From positions 186,001 through 250,000 of the forward strand of contig NZ_FOWV01000001.1 of assembly GCF_900115545.1 (NCBI RefSeq): DNA of 64,000 nt. Reading direction: 5' to 3'. Source of the stretch: Ralstonia sp. NFACC01. GTDB taxonomy: Bacteria > Pseudomonadota > Gammaproteobacteria > Burkholderiales > Burkholderiaceae. The notes under the pieces are model-generated. The model made no database searches, was not told the DNA's origin, and saw only the letters and a program-made list of their open reading frames with translations. Positions 10,785 through 18,583 of the stretch are shown here, in pieces; the first letter of the stretch is position 1; each line of letters opens with the position of its first letter. Position numbers and translations under genes: made by a program.

Positions 10785-12194
10785 TTACTCCGTGCCGTGG
10801 GTGTTGGCGGCAGCGTCGCGCATTGCGTGCTCGGCCGACTGCATGCCGTTGTAGTAAAGGTTCAGGATGACCGCGACCAGCGTGCCCAGCACGATGCCGC
10901 TATGCGTGACCGGCTCCAGCCAATGCGGCAGGTACTGGAAGAAGGTCGGTGCCAGCGTCGGGATCATGCCGAAGCCGATCGAGATCGCCACGATGAACAG
11001 GTTGTGGCGGTACTTGTTGAAATCGATCGAGCCGAGAATGCGCACACCCGTGGCGGCCACCATGCCGAACATCACGATGCCCGCGCCGCCCAGCACGAAG
11101 GAGGGAACCGACGCCACGATGTGCGCCATCTTCGGGAACAGGCCCAGCGCGATCAGGATCAGGCCGCCCATGGCTGCCACGAAGCGCGAACGCACACCCG
11201 TGACCGTCACCAGCCCCACGTTCTGCGAGAACGAGGTGTACGGGAACGTGTTGAACAGGCCGCCGATCACGGTGCCCAGGCCATCAGCGCGCAGGCCGCG
11301 CGTGAGGTCATCGGTGGAGAGCTTCTTGCCGGTGATTTCTGCCAGCGCCAGGAACATGCCGGTCGATTCCACCAGCGTGATCATCATCACGATGCACATC
11401 GAAGCGATGGCGCCGAAGTGGAAGGTCGGCATGCCGAAGTGCAGCGGCGTGATCACGGCCACCCAGTCGGCCTCGGTGATGCCGGCAAAGCTGACCTTGC
11501 CGAACGCCATGGCGATGAACGTGCCGATCACGATGCCCAGCAGCACGGCAATGTTGCCGATCAGGCCGCGGCCGTACTTCGTCAGCAACAGGATGATGAC
11601 GAGCACTGCCAGCGCAATGCCCAGGCCGCTCAGATCGCCGTAGGCCGGGTTGGGCACGGTCTTGAGCACGCCGTCGACCATCGTCTTCATGGTGGGTTGG
11701 CCGCCCGCTGCCCAGTTGATCCCCACGCCCATCAGCGACATGCCGATCAGCGTGATGACGGTGCCCGTCACGACCGGCGGAAAGAGCCCAAGCACGCGCC
11801 CCATGAGCGGCGCGACGATGATGCCGAACAACCCCGCCGCGATTACGGCGCCGTAGATGCCGAGCAGGCCGATGCTCGGGTCGGTGCCGATGGCAATCAT
11901 CGGGCCCACCGACGCGAACGTCACGCCCATCATGACCGGCATGCGGATGCCGAACTTCCACACACCGAAGGCCTGGATGAGCGTGGCAAGGCCGGCGGCA
12001 AAAAGATCTGCGTTGATCAGGAAAGCGAGCTGTTCCTTGGGCAGATGCAGTGCACCGCCCACAATCAGAGGCACTGCCACGGTGCCTGCATACATCACCA
12101 ATACATGTTGCAGGCCCAATGCGAGCAGGCGTCCGTACGCCACACGCTCATTGGTCAGGTCCGCCGTGGGGGCGGCGATGGTGCTGCTTGCCAT
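10785..12194 (-). CDS. NCS2 purine permease, urate/xanthine type (UacT-like)
   Basis: 469-residue inner-membrane H+ symporter of the nucleobase:cation symporter-2 family with about 14 hydrophobic segments. NCS2 signatures include LGLQHVLVMYAGTVAVPLIVGG near the N-terminus and NTFPYTSFSQNVGLVTVTGV. The latter looks more like urate permease UacT than the xanthine permease XanQ, but specificity is inferred. The ATG at 12194 follows an AAAGGAGA site. Neighbours on both sides degrade purines through urate. The 213 bp upstream, before gntR ends, show no clear gene. Confidence 0.88.
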   Translation of the reverse strand: MASSTIAAPTADLTNERVAYGRLLALGLQHVLVMYAGTVAVPLIVGGALHLPKEQLAFLINADLFAAGLATLIQAFGVWKFGIRMPVMMGVTFASVGPMIAIGTDPSIGLLGIYGAVIAAGLFGIIVAPLMGRVLGLFPPVVTGTVITLIGMSLMGVGINWAAGGQPTMKTMVDGVLKTVPNPAYGDLSGLGIALAVLVIILLLTKYGRGLIGNIAVLLGIVIGTFIAMAFGKVSFAGITEADWVAVITPLHFGMPTFHFGAIASMCIVMMITLVESTGMFLALAEITGKKLSTDDLTRGLRADGLGTVIGGLFNTFPYTSFSQNVGLVTVTGVRSRFVAAMGGLILIALGLFPKMAHIVASVPSFVLGGAGIVMFGMVAATGVRILGSIDFNKYRHNLFIVAISIGFGMIPTLAPTFFQYLPHWLEPVTHSGIVLGTLVAVILNLYYNGMQSAEHAMRDAAANTHGTE

Positions 12195-12407
12195 AAAGGT
12201 CTCCTTTGGGTGGTAAGCCGGACGGCGTCCAGCTTTGAGCCTGCCCACGTTCCTGCTGCGCGCTGCGGGCTTGCCCTGTGACACTCGCCGTACTCGTGTA
12301 GGGCTGTGTTTCCCGGGCCAACCTTGGGCTGATTGCTGCGGATCGTGAACAGGTTCTTGGGCGGCCGGCCTCTGTCGTGCCGGCTCGCCCATACAGCTAA
12401 ACCGGTC

Positions 12408-13166
12408 CTAGACTTTGTCCTTCCCGCCGCGCGGGCCCAATACCGAACGCAGATCGAAATCAGCGGGCGCTTCGGGGCGTACGCGATCGGCGCAACATTG
12501 CAAGTGCTGGGCCATGTGGGCCTGGGCAGCGCTGGCGTCGCCGCGCTCCAGTGCATTGAGGATGTCGAGATGTTCGTCGAACGAGCAGGCGTTGTTGCCT
12601 GGGGCCTCGACGCTGGCGATCATCAGGGTGGTGCGCGACACCAGCCGGCGCATCATCTCGACCACCAGCGGGTTACCAGACTGCTCGGCCAGCGCCACGT
12701 GAAACTCCGCAGACAGGCGAATCCAGCGCGGGCGATCCTGCGTGACAAACGCCTGGCGTTCCTGCTTGACGAGTTCGAGCAGCGGGGCGATGGCTGCCTT
12801 GGGATTGTTGCTGCGGCCGACCTTGTCGAGCACTGCACGCTCCAGGATCTGGCGCAACTCGAACATGGCGTGGGCTTCGTCGATGGAGGGCGCTGCGATG
12901 AACGCGCCGCGATTCGGCTCCAGGTCGACCAGGCCGTCAGCGGCCAGTTGCGAGAAGACCTTGCGCACCGTATGACGGGCGGTGGCATAGATTTCGCACA
13001 GCGCATGTTCCGTCAGCTTGGTGCGCGGGGGCAGGCGGTGTTCCATGATCGCGTCGTAGATCTCGTGATACATCCGTTCTTCGACCGACATGCGTGTTGC
13101 TCCCGATGCCTTGACGCCCGATTTCGACGCCACTTCCGTGGAGACCAGCTTGAGATTCTTGGACAT
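12408..13166 (-). CDS. GntR-family regulator with FCD ligand-binding domain (purine locus)
   Basis: 252 residues. An N-terminal winged helix-turn-helix (about residues 25-95; MYHEIYDAIMEHRLPP, LTEHALCEIYATARHTVRK) is followed by a helical FCD domain of the FadR subgroup with the usual metal/ligand positions (EFHVALAEQSGN, DEHLDILNALERGD, HMAQHL). Members typically repress until an intermediate binds; here that would be a purine-degradation product (inference). Start 13166 (MSKNLKLVS) is preferred; an ATG at 13184 is possible. It lies divergent from hiuH-puuD, and its own promoter region carries a symmetric TTGACAAT pair that is a good operator candidate. Confidence 0.88.
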   Translation of the reverse strand: MSKNLKLVSTEVASKSGVKASGATRMSVEERMYHEIYDAIMEHRLPPRTKLTEHALCEIYATARHTVRKVFSQLAADGLVDLEPNRGAFIAAPSIDEAHAMFELRQILERAVLDKVGRSNNPKAAIAPLLELVKQERQAFVTQDRPRWIRLSAEFHVALAEQSGNPLVVEMMRRLVSRTTLMIASVEAPGNNACSFDEHLDILNALERGDASAAQAHMAQHLQCCADRVRPEAPADFDLRSVLGPRGGKDKV

Positions 13167-13218
13167 GGCAGACCTGCCTTTCATTAGTGCGCCGCGGCAT
13201 AGGCCACTGCGAAAACCT

Positions 13219-13256
13219 GTTGACAATTATTCATAGCCGCCTTCAATATTGTCAAC
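13219..13256. promoter_or_regulatory. Inverted repeat GTTGACAAT-N20-ATTGTCAAC, promoter/operator of gntR-hiuH intergenic region
   Basis: Two perfect 9-bp arms (13219-13227 and 13248-13256) lie just upstream of gntR. Each arm contains TTGACA reading inward, so the right arm can serve as the -35 for gntR (minus strand, with TATGAATAAT about 16-18 bp further on). Each arm is also a small TTGNCAA palindrome, as expected for a dimeric regulator half-site. Autoregulation by the GntR protein is inference. Confidence 0.6.
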
Positions 13257-13360
13257 AAAATGCGTTCGGGAATCCGACAAACTAGGGAAATCCCTGTTTC
13301 GAGCCTGGTCTAGGGACACGGCAGAGACACGGCGTCGGACCCAGAACGAGCGACGGCTTT

Positions 13361-13408
13361 GCCGGTTTGGCATGCCCCTCCCCATATGGAGGGCAGGCGT
13401 AAACCGGC
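13361..13408 (+). repeat. Nested inverted repeat / stem-loop in hiuH upstream region
   Basis: Outer arms GCCGGTTT (13361-13368) and AAACCGGC (13401-13408) enclose inner arms CCCTCC (13376-13381) and GGAGGG (1388-13393 region, i.e. 13388-13393) with a CCATAT loop. No T-run follows, so it is not an ordinary terminator. It lies in the 377-bp gene-free stretch between gntR and hiuH, about 135 bp before the hiuH start. Nearby, GACACGGC is directly repeated at 13315-13322 and 13326-13333. The rest of the stretch shows nothing recognisable. Confidence 0.6.
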
Positions 13409-13543
13409 TGGACGCGCGCCGGGATGCGTGCATAGCACGTACCGAGCGGGCCCCGACGCCAGCCCTTGTCACACAAGGGTTTGGCGCGAGGTGCAAGTGG
13501 AGGCAGCGGCGCTTCTGAAAATTCGAACTACAGAGGAAGACAA

Positions 13544-13897
13544 ATGGGACGCTTGACCACCCATGTGCTCGACACCGCCGCAGGCACGCCGGGCCAAAAC
13601 CTGGCGATCGCACTGTTCAAAATTGTCGACAATCAACGGCAACCGATCAAATCGGTTCGCACCAATCACGATGGTCGTTGCGATGCGCCGCTGCTGGAAG
13701 GCGACGCGCTGCAGGCTGGCGTGTATGAACTGGACTTCGGCGTTGGCGAGTATTACCGCGCCGCTGGCGTCAAACTCCCCGAGCCCGCGTTCCTGGACGT
13801 GGTGACGCTGCGCTTTGGCGTGGCCGATACCAGCGCGCACTACCACGTGCCGCTGCTGGTATCGCCGTGGTCGTATTCGACCTATCGCGGCAGCTAA
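13544..13897 (+). CDS. hiuH: 5-hydroxyisourate hydrolase (transthyretin-like)
   Basis: 117 residues. Hydrolyses 5-hydroxyisourate to OHCU, the second step after urate oxidation. It has the three transthyretin-related protein signatures: N-terminal THVLDTAAGTPGQ, central active-site region with Arg (SVRTNHDGRCD), and the diagnostic C-terminal YRGS. AGAGGAAG precedes the ATG at 13544. puuD starts 17 bp after its stop, forming a two-gene operon divergent from gntR. The coding sequence contains a perfect palindrome ATTGTCGACAAT at 13622-13633. Confidence 0.96.
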   Translation: MGRLTTHVLDTAAGTPGQNLAIALFKIVDNQRQPIKSVRTNHDGRCDAPLLEGDALQAGVYELDFGVGEYYRAAGVKLPEPAFLDVVTLRFGVADTSAHYHVPLLVSPWSYSTYRGS

Positions 13898-13914
13898 CAG
13901 GGCAGGGAGTCATC

Positions 13915-15162
13915 ATGGAAGGCTATATCCTCGACTGGGCCAACTTGCTCTTGCGTTGGTTGCATGTGATCGTCGCGATCGCGTGGATCGGTTCGTCGTT
14001 CTACTTCGTCTGGCTCGATAACAGCCTGACCAAGCCGAGCGCACCGGACCTGAAGGACAAGGGCGTCGACGGCGAGCTTTGGGCCGTGCACGGCGGCGGG
14101 TTCTACAACCCGCAGAAGTACCTGCTGGCACCGAAGCAACTGCCCGATCATCTGCACTGGTTCTACTGGGAGTCGTACTCGACGTGGATGTCGGGCTTTG
14201 CCCTGCTGACGGTGGTGTATCTGTTCAACGCCAACGTCTACATGATCGATCGCAGCGTGTTCGACATGACGGCGACGACGGCCGTGCTGCTGGCACTGGG
14301 CTTCCTGGTGGTCGGCTGGCTGGTGTACGACACGATCTGCCGTGTGTTCGGCAAGAACGACCGCGTGGTGGGCATTCTGGTGGCGATCTACGTGGTGATT
14401 GCGGCGTTTGCGGCGTGCCACCTGTTCTCGGGCCGTGCAGCGTTCCTGCTGATCGGCGCGATGATCGCGACCATCATGAGCGCCAACGTGTTCTTCTGGA
14501 TCATCCCGGGCCAGCGCAAGGTGGTGGCCTCGCTCAAGGCAGGCGAGAAGCCGGACCCGATCCACGGCAAGCGCGGCAAGCAACGCAGCGTGCACAACAC
14601 GTACTTCACCCTGCCGGTGCTGTTTGCGATGCTGTCGAACCACTACAGCATGACGTACGCCGCCAAGTACAACTGGGCTGTGCTGGTGCTGATCATGCTG
14701 GCTGGCGTACTGATCCGCCAGTTCTTCATCCTGAAGCACAAGGGCGTCGTGAACTGGGGCTATCCGGCAGCAGGCGTGGCCGTGCTGCTGGGTGTTGCGC
14801 TGTGGCTTGCTCCGGTGTCGCGTCCGGCAGCGCCTGCCGCCGAAAGCACGTCTGCTGCGGCAGCGACGGGTACGGCCGCAGCGGCCACCCCGACAGCCGC
14901 TGGCGGTTCGGACTTCGCCAAAGTACAGGCAGTCGTTACCGCACGGTGCTACCAATGTCACTCGGCTCATCCTACCCTGATGCCTTCGCCGGCTAAGGGC
15001 GTGCTGCTCGATACGCCGGAAGAACTGGGCAAGCATGCGCAGCTCGTCTACCAGCAGGTCGTGCAGCAGAAGCTGATGCCGCTGGGCAACGTGACGCAAA
15101 TCACCGACGACGAGCGCACGATCATCGCCAAGTGGTTCGAAGGCGGCGCCAAGACGAACTGA
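13915..15162 (+). CDS. puuD: Membrane-bound urate oxidase (urate hydroxylase) with C-terminal cytochrome c domain
   Basis: 415 residues. The N-terminal about 300 residues are a membrane domain with multiple helices (first near residues 8-28, RWLHVIVAIAWIGSSFYFVW) of the PuuD type. An Ala/Ser/Thr-rich linker (about 302-332) leads to a c-type cytochrome domain with haem motif CYQCH at 345-349 and a Met-rich distal region. PuuD enzymes oxidise urate to 5-hydroxyisourate and pass electrons through the cytochrome instead of making peroxide. AGGGCAGGGAG precedes the start; a strong terminator follows the stop by about 80 bp. Confidence 0.94.
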   Translation: MEGYILDWANLLLRWLHVIVAIAWIGSSFYFVWLDNSLTKPSAPDLKDKGVDGELWAVHGGGFYNPQKYLLAPKQLPDHLHWFYWESYSTWMSGFALLTVVYLFNANVYMIDRSVFDMTATTAVLLALGFLVVGWLVYDTICRVFGKNDRVVGILVAIYVVIAAFAACHLFSGRAAFLLIGAMIATIMSANVFFWIIPGQRKVVASLKAGEKPDPIHGKRGKQRSVHNTYFTLPVLFAMLSNHYSMTYAAKYNWAVLVLIMLAGVLIRQFFILKHKGVVNWGYPAAGVAVLLGVALWLAPVSRPAAPAAESTSAAAATGTAAAATPTAAGGSDFAKVQAVVTARCYQCHSAHPTLMPSPAKGVLLDTPEELGKHAQLVYQQVVQQKLMPLGNVTQITDDERTIIAKWFEGGAKTN

Positions 15163-15243
15163 GGCGCACGCTGAGCCACAACGGAAAGGTTTATCGGAGC
15201 ATGCCATTCGTTCCCTAGCGGGTGGCATGACCGGTGAGGGTTG

Positions 15244-15270
15244 AACGGGGCTGCGGCCCCGTTTTTTTTC
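15244..15270 (+). terminator. Rho-independent terminator of hiuH-puuD
   Basis: Arms AACGGGGC (15244-15251) and GCCCCGTT (15256-15263) with a 4-nt loop are followed by an eight-T run. Confidence 0.9.
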
Positions 15271-15382
15271 GTTTCGCCTGAAGCGTCTGCAGCGATGTGT
15301 CCTTGGCTGGGCTCGATTCGCCTCTGCCTCACCGGCCGCAAGGGGCGCCGGCAGGGCAGCCCCAGAGCCTCGGATTGACGAC

Positions 15383-15955
15383 TTACTTCCCGACGCCCAG
15401 CAACGCCAGTACACCCAGCACCAGGAAGACCAGCGCCGCAATCCGATGCACCAGCGTGATCGGCATACGCGCAGCAAACTTGTTGCCCATTAGCACAGCC
15501 GGCACGTTCGCCAGCAACATGCCGACGGTCGTGCCTGCCACGACCGAGAACACGTCGTTAAAGCGCGCTGCCAGTGCCACCGTCGCGATCTGTGTTTTGT
15601 CGCCCATCTCGGCAAAGAAGAACGCGACGATGGTGGTGCCGAGAATGCCCAGCCCGCGCTGCGCTGTGGAGGGGGCTTCGTCGTCGTCGAGCTTGTCCGG
15701 AATCAGCATCCACCCAGCCATGGCGATAAAGCCCACGCCCAGGATCCACCGCAGCACGTTTTCGCCGAGCACATGCGTGATCCAGCCACCGACAGCGCCG
15801 GCCAGTGCGTGGTTGACGAGGGTGGAGATGAAGATGCCGAGAATGATCGGCACCGGCTTGCGAAAACGCGCGGCCAGCAGGATCGACAGCAGCTGCGTCT
15901 TGTCGCCGATTTCTGCGAGCGCGACGATGCCGGTGGAGACGAGAAAGGCTTCCAT
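15383..15955 (-). CDS. TMEM165/Gdt1 family cation exporter, probable manganese exporter
   Basis: 190-residue inner-membrane protein with about six hydrophobic helices in two homologous halves. Each half carries the family signature E-x-G-D-K-T (AEIGDKTQ near residue 14 and AEMGDKTQ near residue 114). Bacterial members act in Mn2+ efflux. The Mn-sensing yybP-ykoY riboswitch directly upstream strongly supports manganese rather than calcium. Start 15955 (MEAFLVSTG) is where the family begins. The gene is transcribed against hiuH-puuD and is functionally unrelated to its purine neighbours. Confidence 0.9.
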   Translation of the reverse strand: MEAFLVSTGIVALAEIGDKTQLLSILLAARFRKPVPIILGIFISTLVNHALAGAVGGWITHVLGENVLRWILGVGFIAMAGWMLIPDKLDDDEAPSTAQRGLGILGTTIVAFFFAEMGDKTQIATVALAARFNDVFSVVAGTTVGMLLANVPAVLMGNKFAARMPITLVHRIAALVFLVLGVLALLGVGK

Positions 15956-16024
15956 GTTGTTGTGGTGTCCGGGCCGTATGCGAACCAATGACGCGCCACT
16001 GCCGGCCCTGTCCGCAGTGGGTTG

Positions 16025-16172
16025 TCATCGGTCTCGCCAGGCGCGTCACCGGGTGCCGGGGTGGCACCCTGAGTGCGGCTGACCACGCCATAACCACCTG
16101 TCGTTGCGACGGCGGTCAAGTCTGTTGACGTGGCCCTCGAAGTGACGACTTCGAGCGGCTACTCCCCAATGG
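16025..16172 (-). promoter_or_regulatory. yybP-ykoY manganese riboswitch
   Basis: The minus-strand leader of the Gdt1 gene holds the two hallmark blocks of this class: GGGGAGTAGCC at 16157-16167 and CGAGACC at about 16030-16036. GTCAAC and GACAGG elements and paired segments lie between them. Spacing and order match the known aptamer (RF00080), which senses Mn2+ and turns on exporter expression. The about 70 nt between aptamer and start codon would hold the expression platform. Confidence 0.88.
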
Positions 16173-16180
16173 AAGCCGCG

Positions 16181-16209
16181 ATTATAAGTGCATCAAGCGT
16201 TGGCGCCAA
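16181..16209 (-). promoter_or_regulatory. Sigma-70 promoter of the riboswitch-Gdt1 unit
   Basis: Minus-strand TTGGCG (16209-16204), 17-bp spacer and perfect TATAAT (16186-16181) lie just before the riboswitch. The -35 half overlaps the last codons of guaD. Confidence 0.65.
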
Positions 16210-17527
16210 CCGCAAATTTCGCGGGTTCGCCCTGCACGTAAGTGGCGGATACCGCACGATCCTCGCCCAGCAACGCCAACGAGAACAGCAGCTCTTCCAG
16301 TGTTTCCGAGCGCGCATTGCGGCGGGCCAGCAGCGGCGTGGCAGCCGGGTCCAGCACGATGAAGTCGGCTTCCGCGCCCGGCACGAAGCTGCCGATGCGG
16401 TCTTCCCAACCGAGTGCTTCAGCGGCGCCGCGCGTGGCCAGGTAGAACATGCGCAGCGCAGTCAGGTGATAACCGCCCATGCGCGCGACCTTGTGCGCCG
16501 TGCCCATCGTGCGCAGCATCGAGAAAGAGCTGCCGCCGCCAACGTCAGTGGCCAGCGTGAGCGCCAGGCGGTACGCGTCGTTCTTGTGGAAGTTGTACAG
16601 GCCGCTGCCCAGGAACAGGTTGGACGTGGGGCAGTGCGCCACGGCCGCGCCGGATTCGGCCATGCGCTGACGGTCGCCGTCGTCCAGCCAGATGGCGTGG
16701 CCGTAAAAGGCGCCTTTGCGCAGCAGGCCGTAGCGGTCGTAGACGTCCAGATAGCTGCGTGCGTTGGGGAACAGGTCGGCCACCCATTTCACTTCGTCGG
16801 GGTTTTCCGCGACGTGCGTCTGGATGAAGACGTCCTTGTATTGCTTGGCGAGTTCTGCGCAGGCCTGCAACTGCGCTTCGCTCGAGGTGGGCGCGAACCG
16901 CGGTGTGATGGCGTAGGCCAGACGATCCTTGCCGTGCCAGCGGGAGATCAGGTCAGCCGTGTCACGCGCGCCGGATTCAGCCGTGTCGCGCAGGTATTCC
17001 GGGCAGTTGCGATCCATCATCACTTTGCCGGTGATCATGCGCATGCCGCGTTGCTGTGCTTGCGTGAACAGCGTCTCGGCCGAGCCGCGATGCACGGTGC
17101 TCCACACCATCGCGCTGGTCGTGCCGTTGCGCAGCAGTTCGTCGAGGAAGAACGAGGCGACGCCGGCGGCGTACTGCTCGCTTTCGAAGCGGCGCTCTTC
17201 CGGGAACGTGTACGTCTCCAGCCAGTGCAGCAGGCCCGGCGAGGGCGACGCGATCATGTCCGTCTGCGGAAAATGGATATGCGTGTCGATGAAGCCCGGG
17301 ACGATCAGCTTGCCGCTGTAGTCGTGCAATTGCGTGCCGGCGGGCAGGTCTTCGCGCAGCGTGGCGTAGTCGCCGGCCTGCACGACCTTGCCGCCCGCGA
17401 CCACGAGCAGGCCGTCTTCCCAGTACTCATAAGCATCGCGCTCCCGATACTGCGGATCGTGCAGGAAATGCAGCACGCGGCCGCGGTAAGCGTGAACGGT
17501 GTTGGAAGTCGGAGGCATCGTGGTCAT
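16193..17527 (-). CDS. guaD: Guanine deaminase
   Basis: 444-residue zinc amidohydrolase converting guanine to xanthine. Motifs: PGFIDTHIHFPQTDMIASP (metal HxH and substrate site), AVAHCPTSNLFLGSG and TDVGGGSSFSMLRTM, all typical of GuaD. Start 17527 (MTTMPPTSN) is chosen; an ATG at 17518 is also possible. The long frame reaching 17668 runs into the adenine deaminase gene and is not used. It is the last gene of the operon xdhA-xdhB-xdhC-adenine deaminase-guaD, 16 bp after its neighbour. Confidence 0.95.
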   Translation of the reverse strand: MTTMPPTSNTVHAYRGRVLHFLHDPQYRERDAYEYWEDGLLVVAGGKVVQAGDYATLREDLPAGTQLHDYSGKLIVPGFIDTHIHFPQTDMIASPSPGLLHWLETYTFPEERRFESEQYAAGVASFFLDELLRNGTTSAMVWSTVHRGSAETLFTQAQQRGMRMITGKVMMDRNCPEYLRDTAESGARDTADLISRWHGKDRLAYAITPRFAPTSSEAQLQACAELAKQYKDVFIQTHVAENPDEVKWVADLFPNARSYLDVYDRYGLLRKGAFYGHAIWLDDGDRQRMAESGAAVAHCPTSNLFLGSGLYNFHKNDAYRLALTLATDVGGGSSFSMLRTMGTAHKVARMGGYHLTALRMFYLATRGAAEALGWEDRIGSFVPGAEADFIVLDPAATPLLARRNARSETLEELLFSLALLGEDRAVSATYVQGEPAKFAVGANA

Positions 17528-17543
17528 GTCGTCTCGTGGATAT

Positions 17544-18581
17544 TTAGTGTGTGGCTTTCCAGTGGTCGTCAACCTTGGCAAGCCACAGGGCTTTGTCCTG
17601 TTCGGGCAGGAAGGACGCCTCGAAGCTGTTGCGCGCGAGCGTGTGCGCATCGGCCGCAGACAGGTCAAGGGCGTTGAACGTGGCGAGCCAGTTGGTGTTC
17701 ATGTAGCCGCCAAAGTAGGCTGGATCGTCGGAATGCAGCGTCACAGCGCAGCCAGCGTCCAGCAGTTGCTTGAGCGAGTGGTCGCGCAAGTCGGGGTAGA
17801 CCTTCAGTTTTTCGTTCGACAGCGGGCAGACCGTCAGCGCGATGCGTTCGGCGGCGAGGCGCTTGACGAGCGCGGCATCGTCGATGGCGCGTACGCCGTG
17901 GTCGATGCGCTCCACCTTGAGGATGTCGAGGGCGTCGATCACGTATTGCGCCGGGCCTTCTTCACCGGCGTGGGCGACGAGGCGCAGGCCGAGTTCCTTG
18001 CAGCGTGCGAATACGCGTGCGAATTTTTCCGGCGGGTTGCCGCGCTCGGATGAATCCAGCCCCACACCGATGATGCGGTTGGCCGGGTCCTGGATATAGG
18101 GCAGCGCAGCTTCGAGCGTGTCGAATGCGTCTTCCTCGCTCAGATGGCGCAGGAAGCAGAGGATTAGGGCGCTGGAAAAACCATGCTCGCGCTCGGCGTC
18201 ATCCAGGGCGCGGACGATACCGTGAATGACCACATGCATGGGCACGTTGCGCGCGGTATGTGTCTGCGGGTCGAAGAATATCTCGGCGTGATGGACGTTG
18301 TCGGCAAGCGCGCGCGCCACATAAGCGGCCGTCATGTCGTAGAAATCCTGCTCGGTGAGCAGCACGCTGGCGCCCGCGTAATACAGGTCGAGAAACGATT
18401 GCAGATCGTCGAAGGCGTAGGCGGTACGTACTTCTTCCACCGACGCATACGGCAGCTTCACGCCGTTGCGCTCAGCCAGTGCAAACATCAGTTCGGGTTC
18501 GAGCGAGCCTTCGATGTGGATGTGCAGTTCAGCTTTGGGGCTGGTGGCGATGCGTTCTGCAAGCGCGGAAGAGATCGGCAT
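17544..18581 (-). CDS. Adenine deaminase (adenosine deaminase-like superfamily member)
   Basis: 345 residues. Adenosine/AMP deaminase fold with AELHIHIEGSLEPEL (metal HxH, residues about 18-32), HAGEEGP, ERIDHGVRAI and TLHSDDPAYFGG. The sequence resembles the small bacterial/fungal enzymes acting on adenine (adenine to hypoxanthine) more than classical adenosine deaminase. Feeding xanthine dehydrogenase in the same operon makes adenine the likelier substrate, but adenosine cannot be excluded. The ATG at 18581 lies 2 bp after the xdhC stop. Confidence 0.85.
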   Translation of the reverse strand: MPISSALAERIATSPKAELHIHIEGSLEPELMFALAERNGVKLPYASVEEVRTAYAFDDLQSFLDLYYAGASVLLTEQDFYDMTAAYVARALADNVHHAEIFFDPQTHTARNVPMHVVIHGIVRALDDAEREHGFSSALILCFLRHLSEEDAFDTLEAALPYIQDPANRIIGVGLDSSERGNPPEKFARVFARCKELGLRLVAHAGEEGPAQYVIDALDILKVERIDHGVRAIDDAALVKRLAAERIALTVCPLSNEKLKVYPDLRDHSLKQLLDAGCAVTLHSDDPAYFGGYMNTNWLATFNALDLSAADAHTLARNSFEASFLPEQDKALWLAKVDDHWKATH

Positions 18582-18583
18582 GA

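Noticed and set aside
10638-12281. A 547-codon His/Asp-rich frame opposite the purine permease
   Set aside because: The His-rich look comes from reading hydrophobic codons backward; no signal for expression.
13361-13408. Stem-loop considered as a gntR or hiuH terminator
   Set aside because: No T-run on either side and it lies upstream of both divergent genes, so it was kept only as a structured repeat.
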